14,021 nucleotides of DNA, from the NCBI GenBank assembly GCA_965371785.1, contig CBDUZS010000064.1:1-14021 (forward strand). Direction: 5' to 3'. Source of the DNA: CBDUZS01 sp965371785 (GTDB lineage: Bacteria; Fermentibacterota; Fermentibacteria; Fermentibacterales; JCC-6). Below, one piece after another: positions 1-5,927 of this stretch. The stretch's first letter is position 1, and every line of letters starts with the position of its first letter. A program made the translations under genes and the position numbers. The notes under the pieces are model-generated. The model was not told the DNA's origin. It saw only the letters and a program-made list of their open reading frames with translations, and did not search any database.

Positions 1-80
1 GACTGCCAGTTGTTGACGGACGTGCCGAAGGCGAAAGCTGAAACAGTAACTAAAATCAGAACCAGAGCAGATACTCTCAT
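1..80 (-). CDS. Secreted protein, N-terminal fragment (cut by window edge)
   Basis: The minus strand has ATG at 80-78 preceded by a strong ribosome binding site, GGAGGT, seven or eight bases upstream (about 84-91). The 26 readable residues start MRVSALVLILVTVSAFAFG, a typical Sec signal peptide with one Arg, a hydrophobic core and an Ala-Phe-Ala cleavage region. The rest lies beyond the left edge, so the mature protein cannot be identified. It is divergent from the beta-barrel candidate at 224, and both products are exported. The open frame plus signal peptide plus ribosome site make it very likely a real gene. Confidence 0.75.
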   Translation of the reverse strand, partial: MRVSALVLILVTVSAFAFGTSVNNWQ

Positions 81-158
81 TTTCTACCTCCTGATAATGG
101 ATTTGCTTCTGACTACAGACACCTATACATCATATTCATTAATCGTTTTACTTTTCCG

Positions 159-176
159 GGTCAAGGCGGATTGACG
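159..176. promoter_or_regulatory. Back-to-back -35-like elements in divergent intergenic region
   Basis: The stretch contains a short dyad, GTCAA (160-164), six bases, TTGAC (171-175). Read outward, it offers TTGACC on the minus strand (164-159) and TTGACG on the plus strand (171-176). A weak minus -10 (TAATGA, 141-136) lies 17 bases from the first. Only poor -10 matches (CATCTT, 194-199) lie 17 bases from the second. It may drive both flanking secreted-protein genes or be a coincidence. The rest of 81-223 holds ribosome sites at both ends and nothing else I recognise. Confidence 0.3.
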
Positions 177-223
177 AGGCAGCTTTCTCTGTCCATCTTG
201 CCGTACACAGAAAGGAGAATGAA

Positions 224-919
224 ATGAAAAAGCTGATTGTCCTTCTTATGTTGTTCGGACTGGTTTACGCAGGCCCGAGATTTGGAGGAAGAATCGGGTA
301 CTACGCCGGTAATGATCCCAGAACCGGAGAGAGTGCCGGAGCTCCCATTTACGGTGGTCAGTTCGTTATGCCTCTCATGAGTGTCGTCGATCTCGAGATA
401 AGCGCCGGATACACTTCCAGCAAGAGCGATATCATCCTTTCCGAGTACCTTACAAACTACATCGAAGAGGAATATGGCGAGACCTTCGGCGGCAGCATCG
501 ACTCACTCATGGGCTGGGTTGAACAGGAATGGGGATGGGAGAATCCCACAGTCGAAGAGATGACAGGCACGTATGAAGCCACCTATCATGATCTGGACGT
601 AGGTGTTACTCTGAAAGTCAATATCCCGATCGGTGCAGTTCCCCTGAAGCCATACATCGGCGGCGGCGGCGGTGCGCATTTCATGGTCAGCGATGCAGAT
701 TTGCTGATAGCCTACATCCAGAGCGAGACCGCGAACCCTGAACCCATTAACCCCTACGACCACGTTCATCCAGGAGTTCACGGAGTAATCGGAATCACCT
801 TCAAACCCCCCGTTGCTCCCGTAAGTGTTTTCGGAGAGTACAGGCTTTCGAAGCCCATAGGAGATACTGCGGGTGATGTCATATCGATGTACTACATCGG
901 TGTGAACCTGGGATTCTGA
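224..919 (+). CDS. Outer-membrane beta-barrel-like protein
   Basis: The 231-residue product starts with a signal peptide (residues 1-16, ending VYA before GPRFGG). The mature part is rich in alternating hydrophobic, aromatic and Gly residues, for example GGRIGYY near the start, VDLEISAGYTSS, and PLKPYIGGGGGAHF around 140-155. It ends YYIGVNLGF with a C-terminal Phe, as in many outer-membrane barrels recognised by the BAM machinery. This fits a small OmpA/OmpW-like or OmpX-type barrel of about eight strands, but I cannot assign a family or function. Residues about 70-125 are acidic and Trp-rich and could be a large extracellular loop. The start is set by AAAGGAG (211-217) upstream of ATG 224. 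It ends at a strong terminator. Confidence 0.75.
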   Translation: MKKLIVLLMLFGLVYAGPRFGGRIGYYAGNDPRTGESAGAPIYGGQFVMPLMSVVDLEISAGYTSSKSDIILSEYLTNYIEEEYGETFGGSIDSLMGWVEQEWGWENPTVEEMTGTYEATYHDLDVGVTLKVNIPIGAVPLKPYIGGGGGAHFMVSDADLLIAYIQSETANPEPINPYDHVHPGVHGVIGITFKPPVAPVSVFGEYRLSKPIGDTAGDVISMYYIGVNLGF

Positions 920-936
920 GGGTATCCAATGTAGAG

Positions 937-966
937 AAAAAGGGGCGCTGCTGCGCCCCTTTTCTT
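937..966. terminator. Bidirectional Rho-independent terminator
   Basis: A perfect 7-bp GC stem, GGGGCGC (942-948) and GCGCCCC (953-959), closes a TGCT loop. It is flanked by AAAAA (937-941) and TTTTCTT (960-966). The A and T flanks extend the stem and give a T-rich tail on both strands. It lies between the convergent beta-barrel candidate and the inositol-monophosphatase-family gene, so it can end both. The TAA stop of the latter overlaps its edge (967-965). Confidence 0.88.
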
Positions 967-1732
967 ATGGGGAGCGGATTCCAGTCCTGAGTGCCTCGAA
1001 CAACCCTGTGCCGGCCGCAGAGATTCCTTCGGAATACAGAGACCAGGGATTACCGTCATACCCGGAGACCCTTCCGCCGGCTTCTTCGACCAGAAGGACA
1101 CCTGCCGCCATATCCCAGGGTTTCAGATGTTCCTCCCAGAAACCGCCCAGTCTTCCGCACGAGATGTAGGCAAGATCCAGAGCTGCCGACCCCCCCCTCC
1201 TGATTCCAAGAGCCTGCCCGAGGAAGTATCTCAGCACACCGAGATCCATCCCGAGGTCTTCAGGAGTGCGGCTGTAGGGGAAACCCGTTGCCAGAAGAAC
1301 TTCTGATAAGGAAACGCTGTCTGAGGTTTCGATACTACTGCCGTTCAGGCTTGCGCCCTGCCCTTTCTCTGCTGAAAACGTTTCTCTGCGAAGGGGGTCG
1401 TGGACACAGGCAAGAGAAATTCCCTCCTCCTCTGCAAGTGCGATACTGACGGAAAAGAACGGAAAACCGCGGGCGAAATTGTTAGTTCCATCCAGTGGAT
1501 CAACCACCCAGAAGGGAAAGGAAGGCATTTTGCCTCCCCAGCTCTCCTCCCCGACAAAGGAAGCCTCAGGGAGTAGAGAGGAGAGAGCGCTCTGAAGGTA
1601 TCTCTCCGATGCGATGTCAGCGGATGTGACGAGCTCGTGACCAGTCTTCCATTCTACATCGTGTTCCCGGTTCAGGAAGTCGACAAGTATCAAACCGGCA
1701 TCCGTGGCTATCTTCTCCAGCTCCTGTCTCAT
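965..1732 (-). CDS. Inositol monophosphatase family protein (SuhB-like)
   Basis: The enzyme is a Mg2+-dependent sugar-phosphate phosphatase of the IMPase/FBPase superfamily. It is probably cytosolic, acting on myo-inositol-1-phosphate or a related phosphate ester. The family metal-site pattern is complete. From the chosen start these are D39 in VTSAD, E62-E63 in GEES, D78 and D81 in VVDPLDGTNNF (78-83 core), and D207 in KPWDMAAG. GGSAALDLAYISCG near 180-193 is also typical. Length, 255 residues, is normal. ATGs at 1747 and 1780 would add 5 or 16 residues, but none has a good ribosome site. The 1732 start gives the usual N-terminus, MRQELEKIATDAG. A TATACT box (1759-1754) on this strand may be its -10. 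Paralogues include 3'(2'),5'-bisphosphate nucleotidase and histidinol phosphatase, so substrate is uncertain. Confidence 0.9.
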   Translation of the reverse strand: MRQELEKIATDAGLILVDFLNREHDVEWKTGHELVTSADIASERYLQSALSSLLPEASFVGEESWGGKMPSFPFWVVDPLDGTNNFARGFPFFSVSIALAEEEGISLACVHDPLRRETFSAEKGQGASLNGSSIETSDSVSLSEVLLATGFPYSRTPEDLGMDLGVLRYFLGQALGIRRGGSAALDLAYISCGRLGGFWEEHLKPWDMAAGVLLVEEAGGRVSGYDGNPWSLYSEGISAAGTGLFEALRTGIRSP

Positions 1733-1798
1733 ACTCACATCAAACATTGGTATAGTATACAAGAATATTGCTGTGATCATTTCGGGAGAGGAAGACCG

Positions 1799-2509
1799 AT
1801 GAAGACAGGCTGGCAGCCTATTGCCGTGATATTATCAAGAATTCTGGGGCTCATTACCGTCTCTGGCGGGATAATGCTGATAGTGTCTGCTAACATTCTC
1901 TGGGGACCTATCTCTCAGGGTGTATCAAAATTTTCCGAGGGTCTTTCTACCGCGCATGATGCTATAGAAGCGGTAAGCAACGGGGTCGGCTCATCGTCTG
2001 CAATCGTTTCGGGTGTACGGATATCGATAGTGACGACAAGCCAGGTTGTGAGCGAAACAAGGAGTGTTCTCCTGGAAGCCGGTTCGATTACCGACGAGCT
2101 GCGAGAGATGTCTTTACTGTCCATAGAAGACCTGCAGACCCTTGGAGCAGGGCTCAGTGCTGTCATAGGGCACAATAATTTCAACGAGATGGCTGACAGG
2201 ATGGCAATTGTCTACGAGATCTCAGGGCAGGGAATGCTTGAGCTGGAGCAGCTTGTCGGTACGCTGGAACTGCTCGAGAGTTATCTGCTCGAGGTTGCCG
2301 ATGCCATAGAAACTCTCGAAACGGATCTCTTCAGCGCTGAAGCAGCCTTCGGTGAAGCAAACCAGCACCTTACGAGTGCCGTGCGATCAGCGGATTCAGC
2401 TGTCACCTCAAGGATGATCCTGTACATCATTGACGGTCTTGGAATCATTGTAGTTCTTGCGGGGCTATACCTTCTAATTCTGGGACAGGTTATCAGGAAG
2501 ACAGGATAG
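1799..2509 (+). CDS. Two-transmembrane protein with long helical extracytoplasmic domain
   Basis: I do not recognise a named family. The 236-residue product has a hydrophobic helix at about 8-32, a long Gly/Ser/Ala/Glu-rich middle section (33-205) with spaced Leu, Val and Ile suggesting helices or coiled coil, and a second membrane helix at about 207-229 followed by RKTG. Positive charges at both ends place both termini in the cytosol and the middle in the periplasm. There are no enzyme motifs. It superficially resembles the periplasmic part of chemoreceptors and LemA-like anchored coils, but it has no signalling module. The start is ATG 1799, with GGGAGAGGAA (1784-1793) upstream. An upstream in-frame extension to 1637 runs through the neighbouring phosphatase gene and is unlikely. 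The last 36 bases overlap the tail of the opposite acyltransferase gene. Confidence 0.72.
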   Translation: MKTGWQPIAVILSRILGLITVSGGIMLIVSANILWGPISQGVSKFSEGLSTAHDAIEAVSNGVGSSSAIVSGVRISIVTTSQVVSETRSVLLEAGSITDELREMSLLSIEDLQTLGAGLSAVIGHNNFNEMADRMAIVYEISGQGMLELEQLVGTLELLESYLLEVADAIETLETDLFSAEAAFGEANQHLTSAVRSADSAVTSRMILYIIDGLGIIVVLAGLYLLILGQVIRKTG

Positions 2510-3514
2510 GGCCGCACGAATTTCCTCGATGGAGTGTATCCTTGCCGGAGAACTGTCTTCGGGGATGGCAATTCTTTCCAGCTCTTCTTCCTCGACAGGG
2601 ATCGTGCCGGTTCTTGCAATCGTATTCGATTCACGGTGTCTGATGGTCAGGTTCATCCAGTTGTACTGCCCTGGAATGGTGATACCAAGGTCGACGATCC
2701 GGTCGAACAGAGCCTGGGGGGCAGTAGATGCATCCTCCCCTGGAAGAAAATCACTGAAATCGAGTCTGTACCTCAAACCTTCAAGCACATGGTTCACTCC
2801 TATGACCAGGCTGCAACCAGTAGCTCTCATAAGTCTGAATGGAGTACTGGATACCAGCACCGGCACACCGAAGGTAGAGACCCAGTTACCCTTTGGACCG
2901 CCATAGGCTGTCGGAGAGATCTGAATGATTTCCCCTTTTCCCAGAGCATCGAAGATCCATCTGGGATTATCTCCTGGCAAAGCAACATGATGCAATCTGC
3001 TGCTTGTTTCGAGACGAGCCCGACGCACGACATCAGGAGCTCTGCCGTAATCTGTGGAGATCACGTGTACCGGGTATCCAGCCATCGCAAGGAGGATATG
3101 AAGGGTTCTCTCGTCTCCGAAATGAGGAGCAAGGAGGATAACACCCTTACCGCGGGAGAGTGCTCTATCCAGGCAGTCTCTGTTACGCCATTCGACTCTT
3201 TCGAGTAACCCCTCGCCTGCTTGCGGGTGTGTGTGCGAGTTCGAGTACCTTTCGCAGTTGAACAGACCAAGCATCGCACGCTGGTGAACTTTCCAGAAAC
3301 TCCGAAGAATTTTCTTTCTTTCCGATTCACTCATGTCCGGAAAGATTCTCGACAGGTGTCCAAGATAGACCTGTCGTCCTCCGACTGATGAGATGACGTT
3401 CTCGATTCTCCTGATCATTGCGAGCAAGGAGACAAGAGTTTCCGATCCCGAGGTCCCAGACAATCTGAAGAGGGTCTTGACCACTCTGTAGTACGCTCCC
3501 CTGAGCAAGTCCAT
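2474..3514 (-). CDS. LpxL/HtrB-family lipid acyltransferase-like protein
   Basis: The 346-residue product resembles the lysophospholipid/lipid A acyltransferase family (LPLAT, LpxL-HtrB branch), which transfers fatty acyl chains to lipid A or related glycolipids at the inner membrane. Supporting features are an amphipathic basic N-terminus, an RGKGVILLAPHFGDE block (121-135) at the catalytic place, HVISTDYGRAPDVVRRAR after it, and VPVLVSSTPFRLMRATGCSLV matching the family block that follows. The canonical motif is H-x4-E/D. Here H131 is followed by F, G, D134, E135 and R136, so the acidic residue is one or two places early. The longest open frame would use TTG 3589 inside the neighbour's start region. 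ATG 3514, with AAAGGCGG upstream, is preferred. The substrate and catalytic competence are unknown. Confidence 0.72.
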   Translation of the reverse strand: MDLLRGAYYRVVKTLFRLSGTSGSETLVSLLAMIRRIENVISSVGGRQVYLGHLSRIFPDMSESERKKILRSFWKVHQRAMLGLFNCERYSNSHTHPQAGEGLLERVEWRNRDCLDRALSRGKGVILLAPHFGDERTLHILLAMAGYPVHVISTDYGRAPDVVRRARLETSSRLHHVALPGDNPRWIFDALGKGEIIQISPTAYGGPKGNWVSTFGVPVLVSSTPFRLMRATGCSLVIGVNHVLEGLRYRLDFSDFLPGEDASTAPQALFDRIVDLGITIPGQYNWMNLTIRHRESNTIARTGTIPVEEEELERIAIPEDSSPARIHSIEEIRAALSCLPDNLSQN

Positions 3515-3558
3515 CCCGCCTTTCTGAGAGGGGAGTTTCTTGAGGACGTAAGCCGTTA

Positions 3559-3564
3559 TATAAT
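3559..3564 (+). promoter_or_regulatory. -10 promoter element of the GOLD-like gene
   Basis: A perfect TATAAT lies 17 bases ahead of ATG 3581, between the divergent starts at 3514 and 3581. The best -35 at 17-base spacing is poor (TTTCTT, 3536-3541). TTGAGG (3540-3545) is closer to consensus but only 13 bases away. Transcription would begin near 3571, giving a leader of about ten bases with the ribosome site AGAGGT (3571-3576) at its very front. Confidence 0.4.
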
Positions 3565-3580
3565 GAGCCGAGAGGTAACG

Positions 3581-4096
3581 ATGAAACAACTGCCGTTCGC
3601 ACTGCTGCTATTCGCTGTGCTTTCATACGCGGGTAGTATCACTCTTCTTGATGATACTCTGGAGATATCTGTCGGACAGTACAGGTACATCTCTTTCAGA
3701 GTTCAGCCAACCCAGCTGGACCATGCAGTTATCTCTGGCCATGTGAAAATCGTATCGGATGCCATTCCGCTGGAAGTTATGCTCTTCCATGTTGATGACT
3801 TCGTCAGATGGCGCAGCCTTGATCTGGATGTCGACACACTGTTCTATCAGCGGACCGAAAGCGGGGATCTGTCCATCCCTATTTTCAGCTTCGGGCACTA
3901 CTACCTCGTGCTGAGCAACAGAGGAAACCTGGTTCCGATAACCGTTGCCGCAACATTCGATTTCCTTTTCGAGGGATCGGGGATCGAGTATGACCCGCTG
4001 GAAATAGCTCTCAAGATGGCCGTCTTCCTGATGGCGGTAACCGTGGTTGTCATTCTGATCGTGCGGATCGCAGGAACATGGAAAAAGAAGAAATAG
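3581..4096 (+). CDS. Secreted GOLD-like domain protein with C-terminal membrane anchor
   Basis: The 171-residue product has a signal peptide (1-17, ending SYA). A beta-rich domain follows (about 20-140), then a C-terminal membrane helix (about 144-165) and a basic tail, RIAGTWKKKK. The domain contains LFHVDDFVRW and, further on, GHYYLVLSNRGNLVPITVAA. This resembles bacterial domains with the pattern 'YYLVFSNR...V.a.v', which share the beta-sandwich style and topology of p24/GOLD proteins. I infer a type I topology, with the domain in the periplasm and the tail in the cytosol. No enzyme motif is visible, so a binding or adaptor role is possible but unproven. ATG 3581 is chosen because AGAGGT lies five bases upstream and it gives a clean signal peptide. 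An upstream in-frame ATG at 3563 would spoil it. Confidence 0.72.
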   Translation: MKQLPFALLLFAVLSYAGSITLLDDTLEISVGQYRYISFRVQPTQLDHAVISGHVKIVSDAIPLEVMLFHVDDFVRWRSLDLDVDTLFYQRTESGDLSIPIFSFGHYYLVLSNRGNLVPITVAATFDFLFEGSGIEYDPLEIALKMAVFLMAVTVVVILIVRIAGTWKKKK

Positions 4097-4110
4097 GCGG
4101 TCGTTTCCGG

Positions 4111-4139
4111 TTGACATGTAAAACACACCTGAGTATGCT
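4111..4139 (+). promoter_or_regulatory. Sigma70-type promoter of the Rrf2-family gene
   Basis: A consensus -35, TTGACA (4111-4116), is separated by exactly 17 bases from TATGCT (4134-4139), five of six matches to TATAAT. Transcription would start near 4146, about 33 bases before ATG 4179. This is the best promoter in the window. Confidence 0.72.
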
Positions 4140-4157
4140 GAAATTCACCTGTTTCAG
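4126..4157. promoter_or_regulatory. Candidate operator: CACCTG direct repeat and CTGAAA/TTTCAG dyad
   Basis: CACCTG occurs at 4126-4131 and again at 4146-4151, 20 bases apart (about two helical turns). One copy abuts the -10 and the other covers the expected start site. An inverted repeat, CTGAAA (4138-4143) and TTTCAG (4152-4157), overlaps the same place. Position suggests a repressor site, most simply for autoregulation by the Rrf2 product. It does not match the known E. coli IscR sites. Confidence 0.4.
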
Positions 4158-4178
4158 TCTTGAAAGGGAGACGTGCTG

Positions 4179-4646
4179 ATGCTGATTTCGACGAGAAGCA
4201 GATACGGAATCAGAGCCCTGACACAACTTGCAAAGAGAGACAACGTTGAACCGGTGTCGCTTTCGAGTATTGCCGAATCCGAACTCATCCCGATTCGCTA
4301 TCTCGAGCAGATATTCGGCAAGTTGAGAAGCGCCGGCATAGTGTGTGGGCGTCGAGGTCCAGGCGGCGGCTACGTTCTCTGCCGCCCACCGACGGAGATC
4401 ACACTGTTCGATGTAGTTTCCGCCCTGGAAAAGGACTTTTTGCCGGTGGACTGTCTGCAGGAATCCTCCGAGTGTGTTGGCAGGAGAGAGCCTGGAAGCA
4501 AGCAGTGTGTGCTTCAGGATCAATGCCTGACAAGAGTCCTTTGGATTACGATGAGAACAGGTTACAGAAATTACCTGAGCAGCCACACGATAGAGGATCT
4601 CATCATGAGACGGTTGTCACCGGCCAACATCGATCCAGTTACGTGA
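4179..4646 (+). CDS. Rrf2-family transcriptional regulator (IscR/NsrR-like)
   Basis: This 155-residue winged-helix DNA-binding protein follows the family from its first residues: MLISTRSRYGIRALTQLA, then a helix-turn-helix around 28-52 with YLEQIFGKLRSAGIV, the wing RRGPGGGYVL (58-67), and ITLFDVVSALE. The cluster-binding region carries C92, C99, C110 and C116. C110-x5-C116 followed by LT and LW matches the IscR segment that binds an Fe-S cluster. The spacing between C99 and C110 is longer than usual. C56 and C68 flank the wing. It probably senses iron-sulfur status, nitric oxide or redox stress. ATG 4179 is chosen over GTG 4173 because AAAGGGAG (4163-4170) is eight bases from ATG and only two from GTG. 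No isc or suf genes are adjacent, so its targets are elsewhere or include itself. Confidence 0.93.
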   Translation: MLISTRSRYGIRALTQLAKRDNVEPVSLSSIAESELIPIRYLEQIFGKLRSAGIVCGRRGPGGGYVLCRPPTEITLFDVVSALEKDFLPVDCLQESSECVGRREPGSKQCVLQDQCLTRVLWITMRTGYRNYLSSHTIEDLIMRRLSPANIDPVT

Positions 4647-4652
4647 AACCCG

Positions 4653-5405
4653 TCAGAAACTGATTCCAGTCCAGGCAGCCCCTGCAGACAGAATGAAATT
4701 GTAAGGACCATCCAGGCCTATAGAAGCAGCCCCCATAACCGAGATTCTATCCCATGGAGAGGCAACAACCCCCCCCGAAAGAAAGAATTGCCCTGCCGTG
4801 GAACCTGAAAGCGATCCGTGAACGACGATATCTCCTGTTACGTAGCTGGCGCCTCCGCACGAGAACCGCATGAGATCCTCCGTACTGTTCATGACGTATT
4901 TGGCTTCAGCTGACATCCTGAAGAGTCTGAAGGTCGTGCTCGTTGCAGCACCGAGGAAGAATTCAGCATCAGGGTCTCTCGTCTCGGAACCTGTCGGAAG
5001 GGAAAAACCCCCGGTCAGCCGGAGAGCGCTTCCTCCCCTTGCGGTTTCGTACTTCCAGGCGCCGCTGACGGAGAGGTTTCCCAGAAGGGAGCCATTCCAT
5101 ACATCATCGGAGAGATAGAGGGGAATCCCCGCAGAAACCTCGACGTTCTCGAACCAGCCATATCCCGCATTGAGAGGTAACCTCAACAAGTGCCCACCCT
5201 CTTTAACCGCTACGTACTCGAACATTCCCTGTAGCCTCAGGATGCCGGGATTCAGGACGTCCGAAGAAGGCAGGAAGGGGTATCCGCTGAGTCCATCAGC
5301 TGACGCTGTGCCAAAGGGGTTAGTCGAATCACCTGCTGCAACTGCAGCCAGGAGGAGAGAGAGGAGAACGGGAACTCTGACCCATGCGATGGTCAGGCCA
5401 GACAT
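4653..5405 (-). CDS. Outer-membrane beta-barrel-like protein
   Basis: The 250-residue product begins with a signal peptide (about 1-24, ending AAVAA before GDSTNPFG). The rest shows repeated alternating patterns typical of beta-strands, such as LRLPLNAGYGWFENVEVSAG, LRLTGGFSLPTGSE, FRMSAEAKYVM and VVASPWDRISVMGAASIGL. It ends NFILSAGAAWTGISF with a C-terminal Phe. A barrel of about ten to twelve strands is plausible. The family and substrate are not recognisable. It resembles generic 'transporter-like' or DUF3187-type barrels. The start is ATG 5405, because GGAGG (5415-5411) lies five bases upstream. The frame stays open further upstream to 5798, but that part is the Cys/Arg-rich mirror of the opposite gene. 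Only six bases separate its stop from the Rrf2 stop, with no terminator in between. Confidence 0.75.
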   Translation of the reverse strand: MSGLTIAWVRVPVLLSLLLAAVAAGDSTNPFGTASADGLSGYPFLPSSDVLNPGILRLQGMFEYVAVKEGGHLLRLPLNAGYGWFENVEVSAGIPLYLSDDVWNGSLLGNLSVSGAWKYETARGGSALRLTGGFSLPTGSETRDPDAEFFLGAATSTTFRLFRMSAEAKYVMNSTEDLMRFSCGGASYVTGDIVVHGSLSGSTAGQFFLSGGVVASPWDRISVMGAASIGLDGPYNFILSAGAAWTGISF

Positions 5406-5424
5406 ACATTCCTCCATTTCCAGG

Positions 5425-5453
5425 TTGACTAATGGACATCTGCAGAAGATTAT
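5425..5453 (+). promoter_or_regulatory. Promoter candidate for the small anchored protein
   Basis: TTGACT (5425-5430) lies 17 bases before GATTAT (5448-5453), five and four of six matches to consensus. Transcription would start near 5460, 39 bases before ATG 5499. The same bases read on the minus strand contain GATAAT (5454-5449) with TG in front, a possible extended -10 for the divergent beta-barrel gene, without a clear -35. Divergent promoters may overlap here. Confidence 0.45.
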
Positions 5454-5498
5454 CAGGTGCCGGAACAATGCGCTATTTCTTCGAAAGAGAATACAACA

Positions 5499-5888
5499 AT
5501 GACGCTGTCGGAAACAGGGCTCATTCTGCTTGTCATCTGTGGTATTACCGGATTGATCGTTGTGCTGACAACACCTGATCCGCTTACCACAGCATCTGTT
5601 ACAGATAGCGAAGCTGAGCCGTCCCAGCTGGAAGCTTTGCAGATCATCTGCGGAGAGCTCATATACGGAAGCCTCCCGCGTGAGACCAGCTCTGCAGATA
5701 CTACGATCCTCACGATGGATCTCGACTGCAGCCTGTACACACCGGTCCAGGCTAATCTCCATCTGACCAGAGCCATGAGGCAGATGGGAATAGACCATGT
5801 GCTGACACTCGAAAAGCCGGATGGCGGGCTAACGTTTCTGGCCAGCCTGGAGAACGGAAAACCTCTGCGTCTCGAGCTGAAATACTGA
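5499..5888 (+). CDS. Small membrane-anchored protein upstream of secDF
   Basis: This 129-residue product matches no family I recognise. A membrane helix (about 6-24) follows a short MTLSET start. A Thr/Ser/Pro-rich linker and a compact alpha/beta domain (about 43-129) follow, with LEALQIICGELIYGSLP, LTRAMRQMGIDHVLTLEK and LENGKPLRLELKY. This suggests an inner-membrane anchored periplasmic protein. It is on the same strand as secDF, 183 bases upstream, so co-transcription is possible. A large inverted repeat begins at its stop codon, and there is no T-tail. ATG 5499 is used, with AAAGAGA (5484-5490) eight bases upstream. A GTG at 5457 would add 14 polar residues before the helix and lacks a ribosome site. 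Confidence 0.6.
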   Translation: MTLSETGLILLVICGITGLIVVLTTPDPLTTASVTDSEAEPSQLEALQIICGELIYGSLPRETSSADTTILTMDLDCSLYTPVQANLHLTRAMRQMGIDHVLTLEKPDGGLTFLASLENGKPLRLELKY

Positions 5889-5927
5889 CCACCGCAAGGA
5901 ATTGACACTTTCCAAGGTGGTCAGTAT
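5882..5927. repeat. Perfect 12-bp inverted repeat with 22-base loop
   Basis: ATACTGACCACC (5882-5893) and GGTGGTCAGTAT (5916-5927) are perfect complements. The first arm includes the stop codon of the small anchored protein. GGAA (5898-5901) and TTCC (5910-5913) inside the loop could extend the stem. The downstream bases (CCATCACTTTCTG) are not a U-run, so it is at best a weak terminator. It could instead be an mRNA end hairpin or a protein-binding dyad. Confidence 0.75.

Noticed and set aside
1637..1798. An N-terminal extension of the two-helix membrane protein upstream of ATG 1799.
   Set aside because: It runs antisense through the start of the phosphatase gene, contains polar Cys/His-rich sequence and no ribosome site. 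ATG 1799 has a strong site and gives a normal membrane helix.
2529..3208. Long plus-strand frames opposite the acyltransferase gene, up to 224 residues.
   Set aside because: They have no recognisable domain, are Ser/Pro/Arg/His-rich as shadow frames are, and lie wholly inside a gene with a family match.
3901..4586. Minus-strand frames across the GOLD-like and Rrf2 genes.
   Set aside because: Atypical His/Asn/Arg-rich composition, no ribosome sites, and the plus-strand genes match families or show clear signal peptides.
4178..4646. A nearby isc/suf operon controlled by the Rrf2 regulator.
   Set aside because: No cysteine desulfurase, scaffold or ferredoxin gene is present. The next gene is a convergent beta-barrel candidate.
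5406..5798. An extension of the minus-strand beta-barrel gene, giving a 381-residue product.
   Set aside because: The extra part is rich in Cys and Arg, mirrors the opposite gene, and would place the signal peptide in the middle of the protein. ATG 5405 has GGAGG and a clean signal peptide.
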